From: Schaalia odontolytica
GTDB lineage: Bacteria; Actinomycetota; Actinomycetes; Actinomycetales; Actinomycetaceae
DNA: 64,000 nucleotides
Reading direction: 5' to 3'
Assembly: GCF_009730335.1 (NCBI RefSeq)
Contig: NZ_CP046315.1
Span: forward strand, 1,674,001 to 1,738,000
The notes beneath the pieces are model-generated. The model was not told the DNA's origin and did not search any database. It saw only the letters and a list, made by a program, of their open reading frames with translations. Both the position numbers and the translations under genes were made by a program. Of this stretch, positions 1 to 12,931 are shown piece by piece (position 1 is the stretch's first letter; every line of letters starts with the position of its first letter).

Positions 1-192
1 GTCCTCGCCGGGATCCCCCATCGAGACCGTGCAGGGAGCCGTCATCCAGTTGAGCGGCTTGTAGGAACCGCCCTCGGAATGGATGAGGACCGAGCCGTCA
101 CCTTTGAGCATGATGACGCGCTTAGCGGGATCCAGGTGGGCGCTCAGACGACCGGAATAATCAACGGTACAGGTTGCAATAACAATACGCAC
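1..192 (-). CDS. nucS: Endonuclease NucS, N-terminal part (runs off the window)
   Basis: The first 64 codons read V/M-RIVIATCTVDYSGRLSAHL and then LIHSEGGSYKPLNWM. This matches the N-terminal DNA-binding domain of actinobacterial NucS, the mismatch-specific endonuclease that replaces MutS/MutL in many Actinobacteria. The start is a GTG at 192. The C-terminal nuclease domain lies outside the window. It follows atpC and the DUF2550 gene on the same strand, the usual actinobacterial position for nucS. The identification rests on similarity recalled from the family, and the catalytic residues cannot be checked here. Confidence 0.85.
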   Translation of the reverse strand, partial: MRIVIATCTVDYSGRLSAHLDPAKRVIMLKGDGSVLIHSEGGSYKPLNWMTAPCTVSMGDPGED

Positions 193-214
193 CCCGCGAG
201 CTTACCAATCCTGC

Positions 215-619
215 TCACACGAGGCGCGGAGGACCGGACTCCACCCAGGAGACCAATCCGTAATATGTCAAGCGTTCCACGGCCACCTCGTAACGATGGT
301 CACCATACGCCAGGCGCACTTCGACGACGGAACCGTCCGCCGAGTGCGCGATCGGGGCCGAAACCTCCATGCCCCGACGCGGGATCGAATACACCGGCTT
401 GAAGGACAGCCCCACCAGCCGATACCAGGACAGCTCCTCAACGCCATACACGCCGATGCCGGCCGTCCATCCCGAATGAACGTCCGGGCGCGACCAACAG
501 CGGAACGCCCCCAAACGCGAAACGATCCTGCGGGCGCGCACATTCATGTACGCCCACAGGATCGCCCCCACGCACGCGAGAAGAACCGCACACCAGATCA
601 CAATCGTCATCAGGCTCAT
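215..619 (-). CDS. DUF2550 family membrane-anchored protein
   Basis: This 134-residue protein has one N-terminal membrane helix (about residues 5-25, IVIWCAVLLACVGAILWAY). A basic stretch (RARRIVSRLGAFRC) follows, then a soluble domain with WTAGIGVYGVEELSWYRL. Size, layout and position between atpC and nucS match the actinobacterial DUF2550 family. Function is unknown. It lies 25 bases after atpC and is probably co-transcribed with the ATP synthase genes. The single helix suggests an inner-membrane protein with a cytoplasmic domain. Confidence 0.82.
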   Translation of the reverse strand: MSLMTIVIWCAVLLACVGAILWAYMNVRARRIVSRLGAFRCWSRPDVHSGWTAGIGVYGVEELSWYRLVGLSFKPVYSIPRRGMEVSAPIAHSADGSVVEVRLAYGDHRYEVAVERLTYYGLVSWVESGPPRLV

Positions 620-644
620 GAGGTCCTCCTCGCGTTGCGTCGAA

Positions 645-916
645 TTACTGTTCTGCCACTGTAGCGTGGTCGGCCACGACCGTGACGAAATCCGAGTCGA
701 CTGAGGCGAATCCCCCCGTGACCTGGAAGGACACGACCTCGTCCGCCCGCGACACCGTCACGGTTCCCTCGCTCAGCTGAGCGAGAAGGGGCTGACGACC
801 CGGCAGCACGCCGAGGCTTCCGTCGACCGTCGGAAACTGGACGGACGCAGCCGCGCCGTGCCACAGGCGTCCCTCGTGGGAGACGACCTCGACCTGCAAG
901 GACTTGCCCGATGCCA

Positions 917-917
<1 letters not shown>
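645..917 (-). CDS. atpC: ATP synthase epsilon subunit
   Basis: This 90-residue protein is the epsilon subunit of the F1 central stalk. It contains the N-terminal beta-sandwich (LQVEVVSHEGRLWHG, VLPGRQPLLAQLSEG, GGFASVDSDFVTVVAD). It is shorter than the E. coli protein (about 139 residues) and lacks most of the C-terminal helical hairpin that inhibits ATP hydrolysis in other species. Short epsilon subunits are common in Actinobacteria. The start codon overlaps the last base of the atpD stop, so translation is probably coupled. Confidence 0.95.
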
Positions 918-3320
<2,403 letters not shown>

Positions 3321-3323
3321 CGC

Positions 3324-4961
3324 TTAGGCCTTCTCGCTCGTGCGACCGCGCGAGATTTCCTCGCGGGTACGCTCAGCCACGACCTCGCCGTCCTCGAGTC
3401 CGGCGGCACCACGTCCGGCACTGATCCACTGGTGGTGGAACTCCTCGACGGCGTTCTTGAGCGCCTCCTCCGTCTCGGAGGTCAGGTCGCCGGTCGCCGC
3501 GATCGTGTCGAGCACGGTCGAGTTCGCGTGGAGGTAGTCGAGCAGGCCGCGCTCGAAGCGCAGAACGTCCTCGACCTCGATGTCATCGAGGTAGCCCTTG
3601 GTGCCCATCCAGATCGAGGCGACCTGGTCTTCCATCGCGTAAGGTGTGGACTGAGGCTGCTTGAGCAGCTCCATGAGGCGCTCACCGCGGGTCAGCTGAC
3701 GACGAGTCGCCGCATCCAGGTCGGAAGCGAACATCGCGAAGGCAGCCATCGAGCGGTACTGCGCGAGCGTCAGCTTGAGCGTACCGGCGACCTTCTTCAT
3801 GGCCTTGGGCTGGGCCGCGCCACCAACACGGGACACGGAGATACCCACGTCGACGGCGGGACGCTGGTTCGAGTTGAACAGATCGGACTGCAGGAAGATC
3901 TGGCCGTCGGTGATCGAAATGACGTTGGTCGGAATGTAGGCCGACACGTCGTTCGCCTTGGTCTCGATGATCGGCAGGCCGGTCATCGAACCGCCACCCA
4001 GCGCATCCGAGAGCTTCGCGCAACGCTCCAGCAGGCGGGAGTGCAAGTAGAAGACGTCGCCAGGGTAGGCTTCGCGGCCCGGCGGGCGACGCAGCAGCAG
4101 CGACACCGCACGGTAGGCCTCGGCCTGCTTGGAAAGGTCGTCGAAGACGATGAGGACGTGCTTGCCCTGGTACATCCAGTGCTGGCCGATGGCCGAACCC
4201 GTGTAGGGGGCCATGTACTTGTAGCCGGCGGGATCCGAGGCCGGGGAAGCCACGATGGTCGTGTACTCCATGGCGCCAGCATCCTCGAGCGTGGAGCGCA
4301 CCGATGCGATGGTCGAACCCTTCTGGCCGATCGCCACGTAGATGCAACGCACCTGCTTGTTCGGGTCGCCGCTCTTCCAGTTCTCGCGCTGGTTGAGGAT
4401 CGTGTCGAGGGCAATCGCGGTCTTACCGGTCTTGCGGTCGCCGATGATGAGCTGACGCTGGCCGCGGCCAACCGGGATCATCGAGTCGATGGCCTTCAGG
4501 CCGGTCGCGAGGGGCTCGTGGACGCTCTTACGCGCCATAACACCGGGGGCCTGCAGCTCGAGCGCGCGGCGCCCGTCCAGATCCGTAATCTCGCCGAGGC
4601 CGTCGATCGGGCGGCCGAGCGGGTCGACCGTGCGGCCCAGGTAGCCGTCACCGACGGGAACCGAGAGAACCTCGCCCGTGCGGTGCACGACCTGGCCCTC
4701 TTCGATGCCGCCGAAGTCACCGAGGACAACGGCGCCGATCTCGCGCTGGTCGAGGTTCATGGCCAGGCCCAGCGTCCCGTCCTCGAAACGCAGCAGCTCG
4801 TTCGCCATGGTGCCGGGCAGGCCCTCGACGTGCGCGATACCATCGGCCGTTTCGATGACGTGACCCACCTCTTCGGTGGCCACGTCCGCCGGACGGTAGG
4901 ACTCCATAAAGGAGTCCAGTGCTCCGCGGATTTCCTCCGGGGAGATGCTGAGGTCAGCCAT
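3324..4961 (-). CDS. atpA: ATP synthase alpha subunit
   Basis: This 545-residue non-catalytic nucleotide-binding F1 subunit shows the P-loop GDRKTGKTA near residue 172. [19 protein letters not shown] and [18 protein letters not shown] are alpha-subunit hallmarks. The C-terminal tail is charged and extended, as in other Actinobacteria. It lies between atpH and atpG in canonical order. Confidence 0.98.
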   Translation of the reverse strand: MADLSISPEEIRGALDSFMESYRPADVATEEVGHVIETADGIAHVEGLPGTMANELLRFEDGTLGLAMNLDQREIGAVVLGDFGGIEEGQVVHRTGEVLSVPVGDGYLGRTVDPLGRPIDGLGEITDLDGRRALELQAPGVMARKSVHEPLATGLKAIDSMIPVGRGQRQLIIGDRKTGKTAIALDTILNQRENWKSGDPNKQVRCIYVAIGQKGSTIASVRSTLEDAGAMEYTTIVASPASDPAGYKYMAPYTGSAIGQHWMYQGKHVLIVFDDLSKQAEAYRAVSLLLRRPPGREAYPGDVFYLHSRLLERCAKLSDALGGGSMTGLPIIETKANDVSAYIPTNVISITDGQIFLQSDLFNSNQRPAVDVGISVSRVGGAAQPKAMKKVAGTLKLTLAQYRSMAAFAMFASDLDAATRRQLTRGERLMELLKQPQSTPYAMEDQVASIWMGTKGYLDDIEVEDVLRFERGLLDYLHANSTVLDTIAATGDLTSETEEALKNAVEEFHHQWISAGRGAAGLEDGEVVAERTREEISRGRTSEKA

Positions 4962-5008
4962 GAGGATTCCTAACTAGGTAAAAGAAATTAATGTGTGTAC
5001 GAGAAGTG

Positions 5009-5823
5009 CTAGCTGGCGATCGCGTCGCGCGCTGCACTGATGCGGCTGGCCAACGAGGCGTCGATCGCGGTCATGCCCGCGCGCAGACGGAAGCCGCCCA
5101 CGACCTCGGGATCAATCGAGATCGCCAGGTCAACGTCCGTGCCGTAGCGCTTCGAGAGGATGGAACGAAGGCGCTCGACCTGAGCCTCGCTCATCAGGGT
5201 GGCCGTGGCCACCGTGACGAAGAGGCGGTCCTGCATGGTCGCTGCCCACTGGGCGTAGCGGCGCAGGTTGTGCAGCAGACGACCGTGGTTCGAGCGTCCG
5301 ACCGCCCGACGCACGAGACGCATCGTCCAGATACTGATGTGCTCGCCGAAGAGCTTCGACGCGACATCTCCACGCTCGTGTGCGTCACCCTTGGATGTAT
5401 CCGACAGGCGTACGCGGACCTCGCGCTGGTGTGCCAGGAAGTAGCGCACCTGGAACAGCTCCTCACGGACCTGTTCGAGAGCTCCCTGGGCACCGGCGGC
5501 ATTGAGCACGCCGAGGATGCCGAGCACCTCAAGCGTGTCCGCCACATCCGCAGGATGACGCCAGTGGTCGGCGACGACCGCATTCACGACGGACAGCGCC
5601 GCAGCCGTCACGTGCGAAGCGAACGCGCTGGAAGCGAGCCCCTGCTTATCTGCGACCGACCGCGCCGGGTCGGTCGCTGCACGCGCGAGACGAGTGTTCT
5701 CCTTGAACAGGTCGGCCAGGCCGAAAAAATCCTCGGCAACCCGCATTGGGTCGGTGCCGGGCGTGGCCAGGGCCGCCGCCAGCTCCTTCGCAAAGGGGAC
5801 GGACTCGATCGTGCGCATCTGTG

Positions 5824-5827
<4 letters not shown>
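5009..5827 (-). CDS. atpH: ATP synthase delta subunit
   Basis: This 272-residue delta subunit belongs to the peripheral stalk that holds F1 to Fo. The C-terminal half carries the OSCP/delta signature (SEAQVERLRSILSKRYG then VDLAISIDPEVVGGFRLR). It is longer than the E. coli protein (177 residues), as usual for Actinobacteria, with an extra N-terminal helical region. Its start overlaps the atpF stop by 4 bases, which indicates coupled translation. Confidence 0.93.
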
Positions 5828-6614
<787 letters not shown>

Positions 6615-6640
6615 TTAGTAACGCCGGGTGGCGTTGGGGG

Positions 6641-7531
6641 TCAGTGATGTTCGACGGAAAGCTTGATGTAGACGGTCGACAGGATCGTGAAAATGTATGC
6701 CTGCAGGAAGGCAACGAAGACCTCGAAGCCCGTCATGACAAACATGGCGGCACCGGTCAGCGCGGACGCAGCAGACAGGACGGAGAGCTCGTGGAGCAGA
6801 ATCGCCGTTCCAAAGTAGGTCATACCCAGCAGGAGGTGGCCCGAGATCATGTTGCACAGAAGACGCAGGGTCAGCGTGACGGGGCGAACGATAAAGTTCG
6901 AGAGGAACTCGATGGGCGTGATCAGCAGGTACATGGGGACGGGCAGTCCCGGCGGGAAAAGCTGCGAGGAAAAGAAACCGCCGACGCCCTGCTTGGAGAT
7001 ACCCGCGCCGATGAAGGTCACGTACGTGATGAGAGCGAAGACCATCGGGACGGCGACGACTGACGAGGCCGCGATGTTGATGCCGGGAATGATGCCGGCG
7101 ATGTTCATGGCGAGAACGCCGAAGAACAGGAATCCAATGAAGCCGGAGAACTTGCGGCCGGTCTTGGGGCCGAGCATGTCGAGAGCAACATTGTCGCGAA
7201 TGTAACCGGCGATTGCCTCGACGGCCATCTGGCCGCGGCTCGGCACCAGCTGAGGCTTGCGCGCGACTGCGACGAGGATGAGCGAGACGAGTACGCCCAT
7301 GATGACGCGGGCGAGAGTCAGTCGGTTGAACTCAAAGAACGTTCCCTCACCGAAAATCACGGTCGGGAAAAAGTCCTCGAGGGCCGGCTGGTGGGGGTGC
7401 TGCGTGAACGCAGGGTAAGCGGTGAGTGCGATGACGATGAGAAGGATCGCGAGGCTCACCCAATACCAACGCGGCTTGGACGCGGTGCGGCGAGCAGGCG
7501 CGTGATCGGACACTGAATGTGCCTCCTTCAT
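6641..7531 (-). CDS. atpB: ATP synthase a subunit
   Basis: This Fo stator subunit, about 296 residues, forms the proton half-channels. It is strongly hydrophobic, with five to six membrane helices. The essential arginine lies in LTLRLLCNMISGHLLLG. The preferred start is the ATG at 7531 (MKEAHSVSDHAP), preceded by GGAG with 5-base spacing. The frame is open to 7576, but that extension has no better ribosome-binding site. It lies upstream of atpE in the usual order. Confidence 0.95.
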   Translation of the reverse strand: MKEAHSVSDHAPARRTASKPRWYWVSLAILLIVIALTAYPAFTQHPHQPALEDFFPTVIFGEGTFFEFNRLTLARVIMGVLVSLILVAVARKPQLVPSRGQMAVEAIAGYIRDNVALDMLGPKTGRKFSGFIGFLFFGVLAMNIAGIIPGINIAASSVVAVPMVFALITYVTFIGAGISKQGVGGFFSSQLFPPGLPVPMYLLITPIEFLSNFIVRPVTLTLRLLCNMISGHLLLGMTYFGTAILLHELSVLSAASALTGAAMFVMTGFEVFVAFLQAYIFTILSTVYIKLSVEHH

Positions 7532-7613
7532 CTCAACTCCATTGGTTTGTGTCTGCTGCCGGGGCAACTCATCCATTCTATACAGAGAAGGGGCCGCCTA
7601 GCGCGCGCAAGGG

Positions 7614-7907
7614 TTACTGAGTGTCGCTCGGCGCGTCCACGTTCATCGTGCGCTTGCGCATCATGACCATCATCTCGACGGTCGAGGACACGATAATCGC
7701 GATGATCGTGGCAAATGCGGCCACTTTCACGTCCATGCCCAGCGCGCGCGGAACGTACAGCCCGATGGCGAGCAGAGCGATCTTCGCCGCGTATCCACCG
7801 GTCACCCATCCGATGAAGTGGGAGGGCGATCGCAGGGCGCGCGACGTGAAGAACCACTGCGCCGCAACGATGACGACGACCATGGCGAGGGCGAGCACGT
7901 ATGTCAT
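7614..7907 (-). CDS. AtpI-like small membrane protein
   Basis: This 97-residue protein has three predicted membrane helices (YVLALAMVVVIVAAQWFF; AAKIALLAIGLYVP; VAAFATIIAIIVSSTVEMMVM). It is encoded directly upstream of atpB and overlaps the wecA stop by 4 bases. Its position and topology correspond to the AtpI-like proteins that lead actinobacterial atp operons, where AtpI-type proteins assist c-ring assembly or Mg2+ entry. Sequence similarity to AtpI itself is weak by eye, so the function is inferred from context. Confidence 0.65.
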   Translation of the reverse strand: MTYVLALAMVVVIVAAQWFFTSRALRSPSHFIGWVTGGYAAKIALLAIGLYVPRALGMDVKVAAFATIIAIIVSSTVEMMVMMRKRTMNVDAPSDTQ

Positions 7908-9010
7908 GCGGAAACCTCCTCAGGAGTGGTCTCTTCCTTGGGGAATTCTCGGGTCGTGATGGCCACGCCGATAGCCGCAGCGGTAACTGCGACGAGAGCG
8001 ACGCTCCACCACTCGAAGACGAGGAGGCCGACTGCGGGGACACAAACAATGGCGGTCCACATCCACAGGATCGCGACGACCCCGCGGTGAGAGTGCCCGG
8101 CAACGAGGAGACGGTCGTGGAAGTGAGAGCGGTCGGCAACGAAGGGGCTCTTCCCTCGGCTCATGCGGCGAATCGAGGTGACAACCAGGTCAAGGACGGG
8201 CATGAAGATGACCGACAGCGGGAGGATGAGCGGCAGCGCGGACACGATCATCTGCTGGCGACCGAGCAGCGACGGATCGATCTTGCCGGTGACGATGATG
8301 CCGGCGGCGGCCAGGACGAGGCCCATCGTCTCCGCTCCCCCGCCCATCATGATCGAGGAGGGGTGGAAGTTGAACCAGAGGAAGCCGGCGCACACCCCGA
8401 GCAGCGCAATCACGATGAGGCTGGCAGTCGTCGCGTAGGAGGCCGCGCCCATGAGCCGGGTGATGATGTAGGAGTAGACGAAGAAGGATCCGGCGCCGAT
8501 CGCAATCATGCCGGATGCCAAGCCGTCGAGCCCGTCGATGAAGTTAACGGCGTTCATGATGCCGACGATGAAGAAGACGGAGACGAAGAGCCACAGTCGG
8601 GAGGATCCGAGCGTCAGGCCGAAAATCGGGAAGGAGGCCAGCTGCACGCCGCCAAAAGCCATGCCACCCGCGATGAGGACCTGCCCACCGAGCTTGGCCA
8701 TCCAGTCGAGTTCGATGATGTCATCGATGATGCCGAGGATGCACATGGCACCGGCGCCGGCCATGACGGCCCACGGGACCGTCGTCGTAAAGAGTGGCGC
8801 CATGTAGGGGATCCGCGAGGCAAGCAGCATGGTGACGATCAATGCGATGGTCATCGCGACGCCGCCCAGGCGCGGGATGGGCTTCTTTTGCAGGTCGCGT
8901 CCGCGCAGGGGCGGCAAGATATTGAACTGCAGGCACGCCCAGCGCACGGCCGGCGTCAGCAGGATCGTCAGGGCCATCGCGATGGCGCCCAGCAGCAGGT
9001 AGACCTTCAC
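7904..9010 (-). CDS. wecA: Undecaprenyl-phosphate sugar-1-phosphate transferase (WecA/TagO/MraY superfamily)
   Basis: This 368-residue polytopic membrane enzyme probably transfers a GlcNAc-1-phosphate-type sugar phosphate to undecaprenyl phosphate at the start of cell-wall polymer synthesis. Superfamily motifs are visible: KKPIPRLGG, the Mg-binding aspartates IIDDIIELDW, the loop NAVNFIDGLDGLASG, and the His motif ADRSHFHDRLL. It overlaps sua5 and the AtpI-like gene by 4 bases each. The exact sugar cannot be read from sequence. Confidence 0.88.
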   Translation of the reverse strand: MKVYLLLGAIAMALTILLTPAVRWACLQFNILPPLRGRDLQKKPIPRLGGVAMTIALIVTMLLASRIPYMAPLFTTTVPWAVMAGAGAMCILGIIDDIIELDWMAKLGGQVLIAGGMAFGGVQLASFPIFGLTLGSSRLWLFVSVFFIVGIMNAVNFIDGLDGLASGMIAIGAGSFFVYSYIITRLMGAASYATTASLIVIALLGVCAGFLWFNFHPSSIMMGGGAETMGLVLAAAGIIVTGKIDPSLLGRQQMIVSALPLILPLSVIFMPVLDLVVTSIRRMSRGKSPFVADRSHFHDRLLVAGHSHRGVVAILWMWTAIVCVPAVGLLVFEWWSVALVAVTAAAIGVAITTREFPKEETTPEEVSA

Positions 9011-9681
9011 GAAGCGGCCCCTTCGACGGGGGCGATGGGCACGCCAGCGGCTGCACTGAGGTCATCCAGGGAGATGGTCCCAAAGCGGAGCACGCGGGGA
9101 GTCTCGTGTGCGAAGTCAACGATCGACGAGGCCGTGGAACCCTGGGTGGGACCACCGTCGAGGTAGGCGGACACTCTGGTTCCGAAGTATCCGACGGCCT
9201 GCTCAACCGAGGTCGCAGGGGGCTGACCGGTCAGGTTCGCGGAGGTGACGGCCATCGGTCCGAAGTCGTGCAAGAGGCGCAGGAGGGCCGCCTGGTTCGG
9301 CATGCGCACGCCGATGGTGCCGCCGGTTTCACCCAGATCCCACCCGAGGTCGGGGCGGGCACGCAGGATGAGGGTGAGTCCGCCGGGCCAGAAGGCGCGC
9401 GCAAGAGCACGGGCGGCCTCGGGGATATCGACGCACAGCAAGTCGATCGCGTCGACGGACGCGACGAGCACGGGCGGCGGCATCTGCCGTCCGCGGCCCT
9501 TGGCGGCCAGGACGGCGGCGACGGCCTCGGGGTTGGCTGCGTCCGCGCCGATGCCATAGACTGTGTCCGTGGGTACGACGAGGAGATGGCCGTCGCGCAG
9601 CTCCCGCTGGGCGCGCGCCAGGTCGGCCTCGCTCAGCGAAGGAACGGCGCTCAGGATCGTCTCTGTACTCATCGTGTTCAT
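9007..9681 (-). CDS. tsaC: L-threonylcarbamoyladenylate synthase (Sua5/YciO/YrdC family)
   Basis: This 224-residue enzyme makes threonylcarbamoyl-AMP from threonine, bicarbonate and ATP for the t6A37 modification of ANN-decoding tRNAs. Family segments are VVPTDTVYGIGADA near residue 35, KGRGRQMPPPVLV, WPGGLTLIL, IGVRMPNQ and AVTSANLTGQPPA. It is a single-domain TsaC-type protein without the Sua5 C-terminal domain. It overlaps prmC and wecA by 4 bases on either side. Confidence 0.92.
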   Translation of the reverse strand: MNTMSTETILSAVPSLSEADLARAQRELRDGHLLVVPTDTVYGIGADAANPEAVAAVLAAKGRGRQMPPPVLVASVDAIDLLCVDIPEAARALARAFWPGGLTLILRARPDLGWDLGETGGTIGVRMPNQAALLRLLHDFGPMAVTSANLTGQPPATSVEQAVGYFGTRVSAYLDGGPTQGSTASSIVDFAHETPRVLRFGTISLDDLSAAAGVPIAPVEGAAS

Positions 9682-10589
9682 TGTGTCACGGATGCAGTGG
9701 GCTTCGTCGATTCGGGCGCGCGGGCGCTCAGGAAACGACGCCTGCCAGCCAGGTCGGGCAGGGTTGCGATGTCCGTCATTCCGAGCTGCGCGGCAATCGC
9801 GACCATGGCTTCTTCCTGCGAGGGCGAGTGCTCCATCAGCAGGACACCACCGGGACGTAGGAGGGTGAGCGCGCGACGCGCGACGCGCGCGGGGATCTCG
9901 GTCCCATCCGGGCTGCCCCCGTACAGGGCGACGTGCGGATCAGCGCTGGCCTCGGGCTGCGTGGGCATCTCGTCGGCGGGCACGTAGGGCGGATTCGTCA
10001 CGACGACGTCGACCATGCCGTCCAGGTGCGCGAGCGTTGCCGGATCCGTCGCGTCGCCTCGCTCCAAGTGCAGGCAGGGAACGCCCACAGCATCGCGGTT
10101 CTGGCAGGCCAGGGCGAAGGGCTCGGCTTCCTTCTCGACGGCCCACACCTCCGTGCAGGTGGTCTCGGTAGCCACCGCCAGCCCGATCGCGCCGGAGCCG
10201 GCGCACAGGTCGACGACGCGAGCCTCACCATGGCGGGCGACGACCGCCATCGCCTCGTCAATCGCGAGGCCGGCAAGAACCTCGGTCTCCGGGCGCACGA
10301 CGAACACACCGGGGCGGGCGGCCAGGGTCAAACCACGGAAGAACATGCGACCCGTGATGTGCTGAAGAGGAATGCGCAGGGCCCTCTCCCCCACCGCCGA
10401 ACGCAGTTTCTCAGCCTGGTCCTCGTTCAGCTCCGCCGGCAGGTCCCACTGGGACGAAGCGTCACACGCCCACTCGAGCAGCTCACGTAAGTCCGCATCA
10501 ACGGAGTCGATCCCGGCCTCCGTCAGACGTTCGCGTGCCCACGCACGCGCGTCCGTGATGGACCACGTCCCCATGTCTCCTCCAATCAT
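9678..10589 (-). CDS. prmC: Peptide chain release factor N5-glutamine methyltransferase
   Basis: This 303-residue SAM-dependent methyltransferase modifies the Gln of the GGQ motif in release factors. It has the N-terminal helical domain, then the SAM-binding motif [16 protein letters not shown] and the catalytic [13 protein letters not shown]. It directly follows its substrate gene prfA with a 4-base overlap, the textbook arrangement. Confidence 0.95.
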   Translation of the reverse strand: MIGGDMGTWSITDARAWARERLTEAGIDSVDADLRELLEWACDASSQWDLPAELNEDQAEKLRSAVGERALRIPLQHITGRMFFRGLTLAARPGVFVVRPETEVLAGLAIDEAMAVVARHGEARVVDLCAGSGAIGLAVATETTCTEVWAVEKEAEPFALACQNRDAVGVPCLHLERGDATDPATLAHLDGMVDVVVTNPPYVPADEMPTQPEASADPHVALYGGSPDGTEIPARVARRALTLLRPGGVLLMEHSPSQEEAMVAIAAQLGMTDIATLPDLAGRRRFLSARAPESTKPTASVTQ

Positions 10590-11680
10590 GACTGAGCGGC
10601 GGCAGCCAGGCGCTCAGCCTCATCAGCTTCCTGCAGCGAAGCGATCACTGCATCGAGCGCGCCGGACAGGACCGCGTCCAGGTTGTGAGCCTTGAAGCCC
10701 GTGCGGTGATCCGCGATGCGGTTCTCCGGGAAGTTATAGGTGCGGATGCGCTCCGAGCGATCCACGGTGCGCACCTGGGACAAACGCTGGGCCGAGGCCT
10801 CGGCTTCCTTCTTTGCCCTCGCCTCGGCGGCCAGGCGCGAGGCCAGCACACGCAGCGCGGCCTCCTTGTTCTGCAGCTGCGACTTCTCATTCTGCATCGA
10901 CACGACGATACCCGAGGGAATGTGCGTGATACGCACGGCGGAGTCGGTCGTATTGACCGATTGGCCACCGGGACCGCTGGACCGGTAGACGTCGATACGC
11001 AGATCGTTCGGGTCGATGACGATCTCCTCGTCGTCCTCGATCTCCGGCATGACGAAGACACCGGCGGCGCTCGTGTGAATACGGCCCTGCGACTCGGTGA
11101 CGGGCACGCGCTGCACGCGGTGCACGCCACCCTCGTACTTCAGGTGCGCCCACACGCCCTCGTCGGGAGCGGGCGTGCCCTTCGCGCGGATCGCGAGCGT
11201 GATGTCCTTAAAACCACCGAGCTCCGTGTGGGTCGCGCTCATCTCGGTGACGCTCCAGCCGTGCGCCTCCGCGTAACGGGCGTACATGCGGGCCAGATCG
11301 GACGCGAACAGCGCGGATTCTTCGCCGCCCTCACCCGCCTTGATCTCAAGGATGACATCCATCGCATCCTCGGGGTCGCGGGGAGCCAGAATCTTCACGA
11401 GCGCCTCGTGGGCGGCCGCTTCCTCTTCCTCGAGGGCGGGAATCTCATCGGCGAAGGAGCGATCTTCGGCGGCCAGCTCTCGGGCGGCCTCAAGGTCTCC
11501 CGAGGCGGAGGCGAGCCTATCGGCGGCGGCCTTCACGCGGCCAAGCTCGGCGTAGCGTCGGCCGACTCGGCGCATCAGCTGCGGGTCCGCCAGCGTCTGG
11601 GGATCCGCCATCTGCGCCTCGACCTGCTCGTATTCCTGCAGCAGGGGGCCCAGGGCACCGAGTTCATCCGTCGCGGCCAC
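10586..11680 (-). CDS. prfA: Peptide chain release factor 1
   Basis: This 364-residue RF1 terminates translation at UAA/UAG. The codon-reading tripeptide PVT is in [19 protein letters not shown]. The catalytic GGQ is at residues 238-240, in [17 protein letters not shown]. The start is a GTG at 11680. It follows rpmE after a terminator-like hairpin, so it may have its own promoter in the gap 11681-11774. Confidence 0.97.
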   Translation of the reverse strand: MAATDELGALGPLLQEYEQVEAQMADPQTLADPQLMRRVGRRYAELGRVKAAADRLASASGDLEAARELAAEDRSFADEIPALEEEEAAAHEALVKILAPRDPEDAMDVILEIKAGEGGEESALFASDLARMYARYAEAHGWSVTEMSATHTELGGFKDITLAIRAKGTPAPDEGVWAHLKYEGGVHRVQRVPVTESQGRIHTSAAGVFVMPEIEDDEEIVIDPNDLRIDVYRSSGPGGQSVNTTDSAVRITHIPSGIVVSMQNEKSQLQNKEAALRVLASRLAAEARAKKEAEASAQRLSQVRTVDRSERIRTYNFPENRIADHRTGFKAHNLDAVLSGALDAVIASLQEADEAERLAAAAQS

Positions 11681-11713
11681 GATTCACCACTTCCTTCGTT
11701 CCATACAGTTGAC

Positions 11714-11755
11714 AAAGCGGCGGCGCCGTCGGCCGTAAGGCCAACGACACCGCCG
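11714..11755 (-). terminator. Stem-loop after rpmE, probable terminator
   Basis: Two 17-base arms (11718-11734 and 11739-11755) pair across a 4-base GTAA loop, with three G-U-type mismatches on the minus-strand RNA. A short GCTTTG follows on the minus strand. The U-tract is poor, so termination may be partial, leaving read-through from rpmE to prfA possible. Confidence 0.5.
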
Positions 11756-11774
11756 TTGAGCTAGCCGCTCACCC

Positions 11775-11996
11775 TCACTTGGAGGGGCGCACGCGCTTGC
11801 CGTAGCGAGCCTCGAACTTGGCGACGCGGCCGCCGGTGTCGAGGATCTTCTGCTTGCCCGTGTAGAACGGGTGGCAGGCCGAGCACACGTCCACGCGCAT
11901 CTCACCGGAGGTGATGGTGGAACGGGTGTGGAACGAGTTGCCGCACGTGCAGGTCACGACGGTGTCCACGTATTCGGGGTGAATACCCTGCTTCAT
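11775..11996 (-). CDS. rpmE: 50S ribosomal protein L31 (zinc-binding type)
   Basis: This 73-residue L31 starts [20 protein letters not shown] at the ATG at 11996. The cysteines CTC and CSAC ([16 protein letters not shown]) form the zinc site of the C+ type. Zinc-binding L31 is typically replaced by a C- paralog under zinc starvation; no such paralog is in the window. A GGAG-type site precedes the start. The leader 11997-12226 contains an imperfect GC hairpin at 12041-12065 but nothing else recognisable. Confidence 0.95.
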   Translation of the reverse strand: MKQGIHPEYVDTVVTCTCGNSFHTRSTITSGEMRVDVCSACHPFYTGKQKILDTGGRVAKFEARYGKRVRPSK

Positions 11997-12226
11997 GGAG
12001 TTTCTCCTGGATCGTTTGGTGCCCCGGGTCCGGACATGCAGCGTCCCCCGCATCTGGCGGGGACTCACCTTCCAGCGCGCCACAAGCGCCTGGGGCATGC
12101 CGGTGAACCGGTAAGCCGACACGACATTATCGCACACGCCCCCGCCCCCTTCAACGAGGGAAGGCCCCCACGGGCGTGACATCGGCTATGGGCGGACGCG
12201 AGGCTCGCGCCAGTGCCTCCACGGAG

Positions 12227-12931
12227 CTAGAGGCGGGGGCGGAGCGCGGCACTCAGGGTGTGCGCCCGCGAGGAGCCGTACCGCGAGGTTCCGTCCCACA
12301 CGAGGTAGCGATGGAGGTACGCGGGAGGCACGTAGAGCTCCGCGCCAAACGCCTTGAAGCGCGCGGTGGAATGGGCCGCGCTCCCCTTGAGGTCGATACC
12401 CGCGCTGTTTGCGGTCAGGCGGATCGCCTGGGCGGGGTTGTAGGTGTACGTCACGCCGGCGATCCGGTATGCGCCGAGGTAGCGGGTCTCGTTAGTGCGC
12501 AGCTTCTCCCCCGCACCCTTCCTCCAGCGCTTGTAGCGCCTCTGCCCAATCATGGACGTGTCAGCGCCGAGAGCTGCCTCGACGAGGTGCACGAGGTGCA
12601 CTCTGGCCTCGTCAGCGATCCGATCGAGCTGCGTGAGTGCCTCGGCGGAATCAATCTGCGCGCGCTCAAGGCTCGTCCCCAGGTCGTTGACGGCCAGGCG
12701 CTGTTCATCGAGCCACAGCACGAGGGAGGCAGCCATGCTCAGGACCATCGGGGCCATGCTTCGGCTCTGGACAGTTTCCGTGATCGTCTCGATGACGGTT
12801 AGATCCTCGCACACCGGACCCAGCTCGTTCTCCCATACCGTGCGCCAGGTGGGAGTCAGTGCGAAGAGATCGCACGCGACCATCATTGCGACGTGCGCAT
12901 CCATCAGGCCGTGGACATCCTCGACGCTCAT
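12227..12931 (-). CDS. TPM-associated coiled-coil paralog 1, C-terminal frame
   Basis: This 234-residue open frame begins MSVEDVHGLMDAHVAMM and contains FALTPTWRTVWENELGPVCEDL. It ends with the family motif NPAQAIRLTANSAGIDL. The same motifs occur in the two upstream neighbours (FALAPGWRDLW, FAFAPGWRDVW; IRLTANSAGV). It overlaps the N-terminal frame (12928-13410) by ATGA. Against the paralogs, the two frames join into one continuous protein if one base is restored near 12945-12950. It is therefore either a translationally coupled second gene or, more likely, half of a frameshifted gene. Function is unknown; it may belong to the DUF5129-type actinobacterial family. Confidence 0.6.
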   Translation of the reverse strand: MSVEDVHGLMDAHVAMMVACDLFALTPTWRTVWENELGPVCEDLTVIETITETVQSRSMAPMVLSMAASLVLWLDEQRLAVNDLGTSLERAQIDSAEALTQLDRIADEARVHLVHLVEAALGADTSMIGQRRYKRWRKGAGEKLRTNETRYLGAYRIAGVTYTYNPAQAIRLTANSAGIDLKGSAAHSTARFKAFGAELYVPPAYLHRYLVWDGTSRYGSSRAHTLSAALRPRL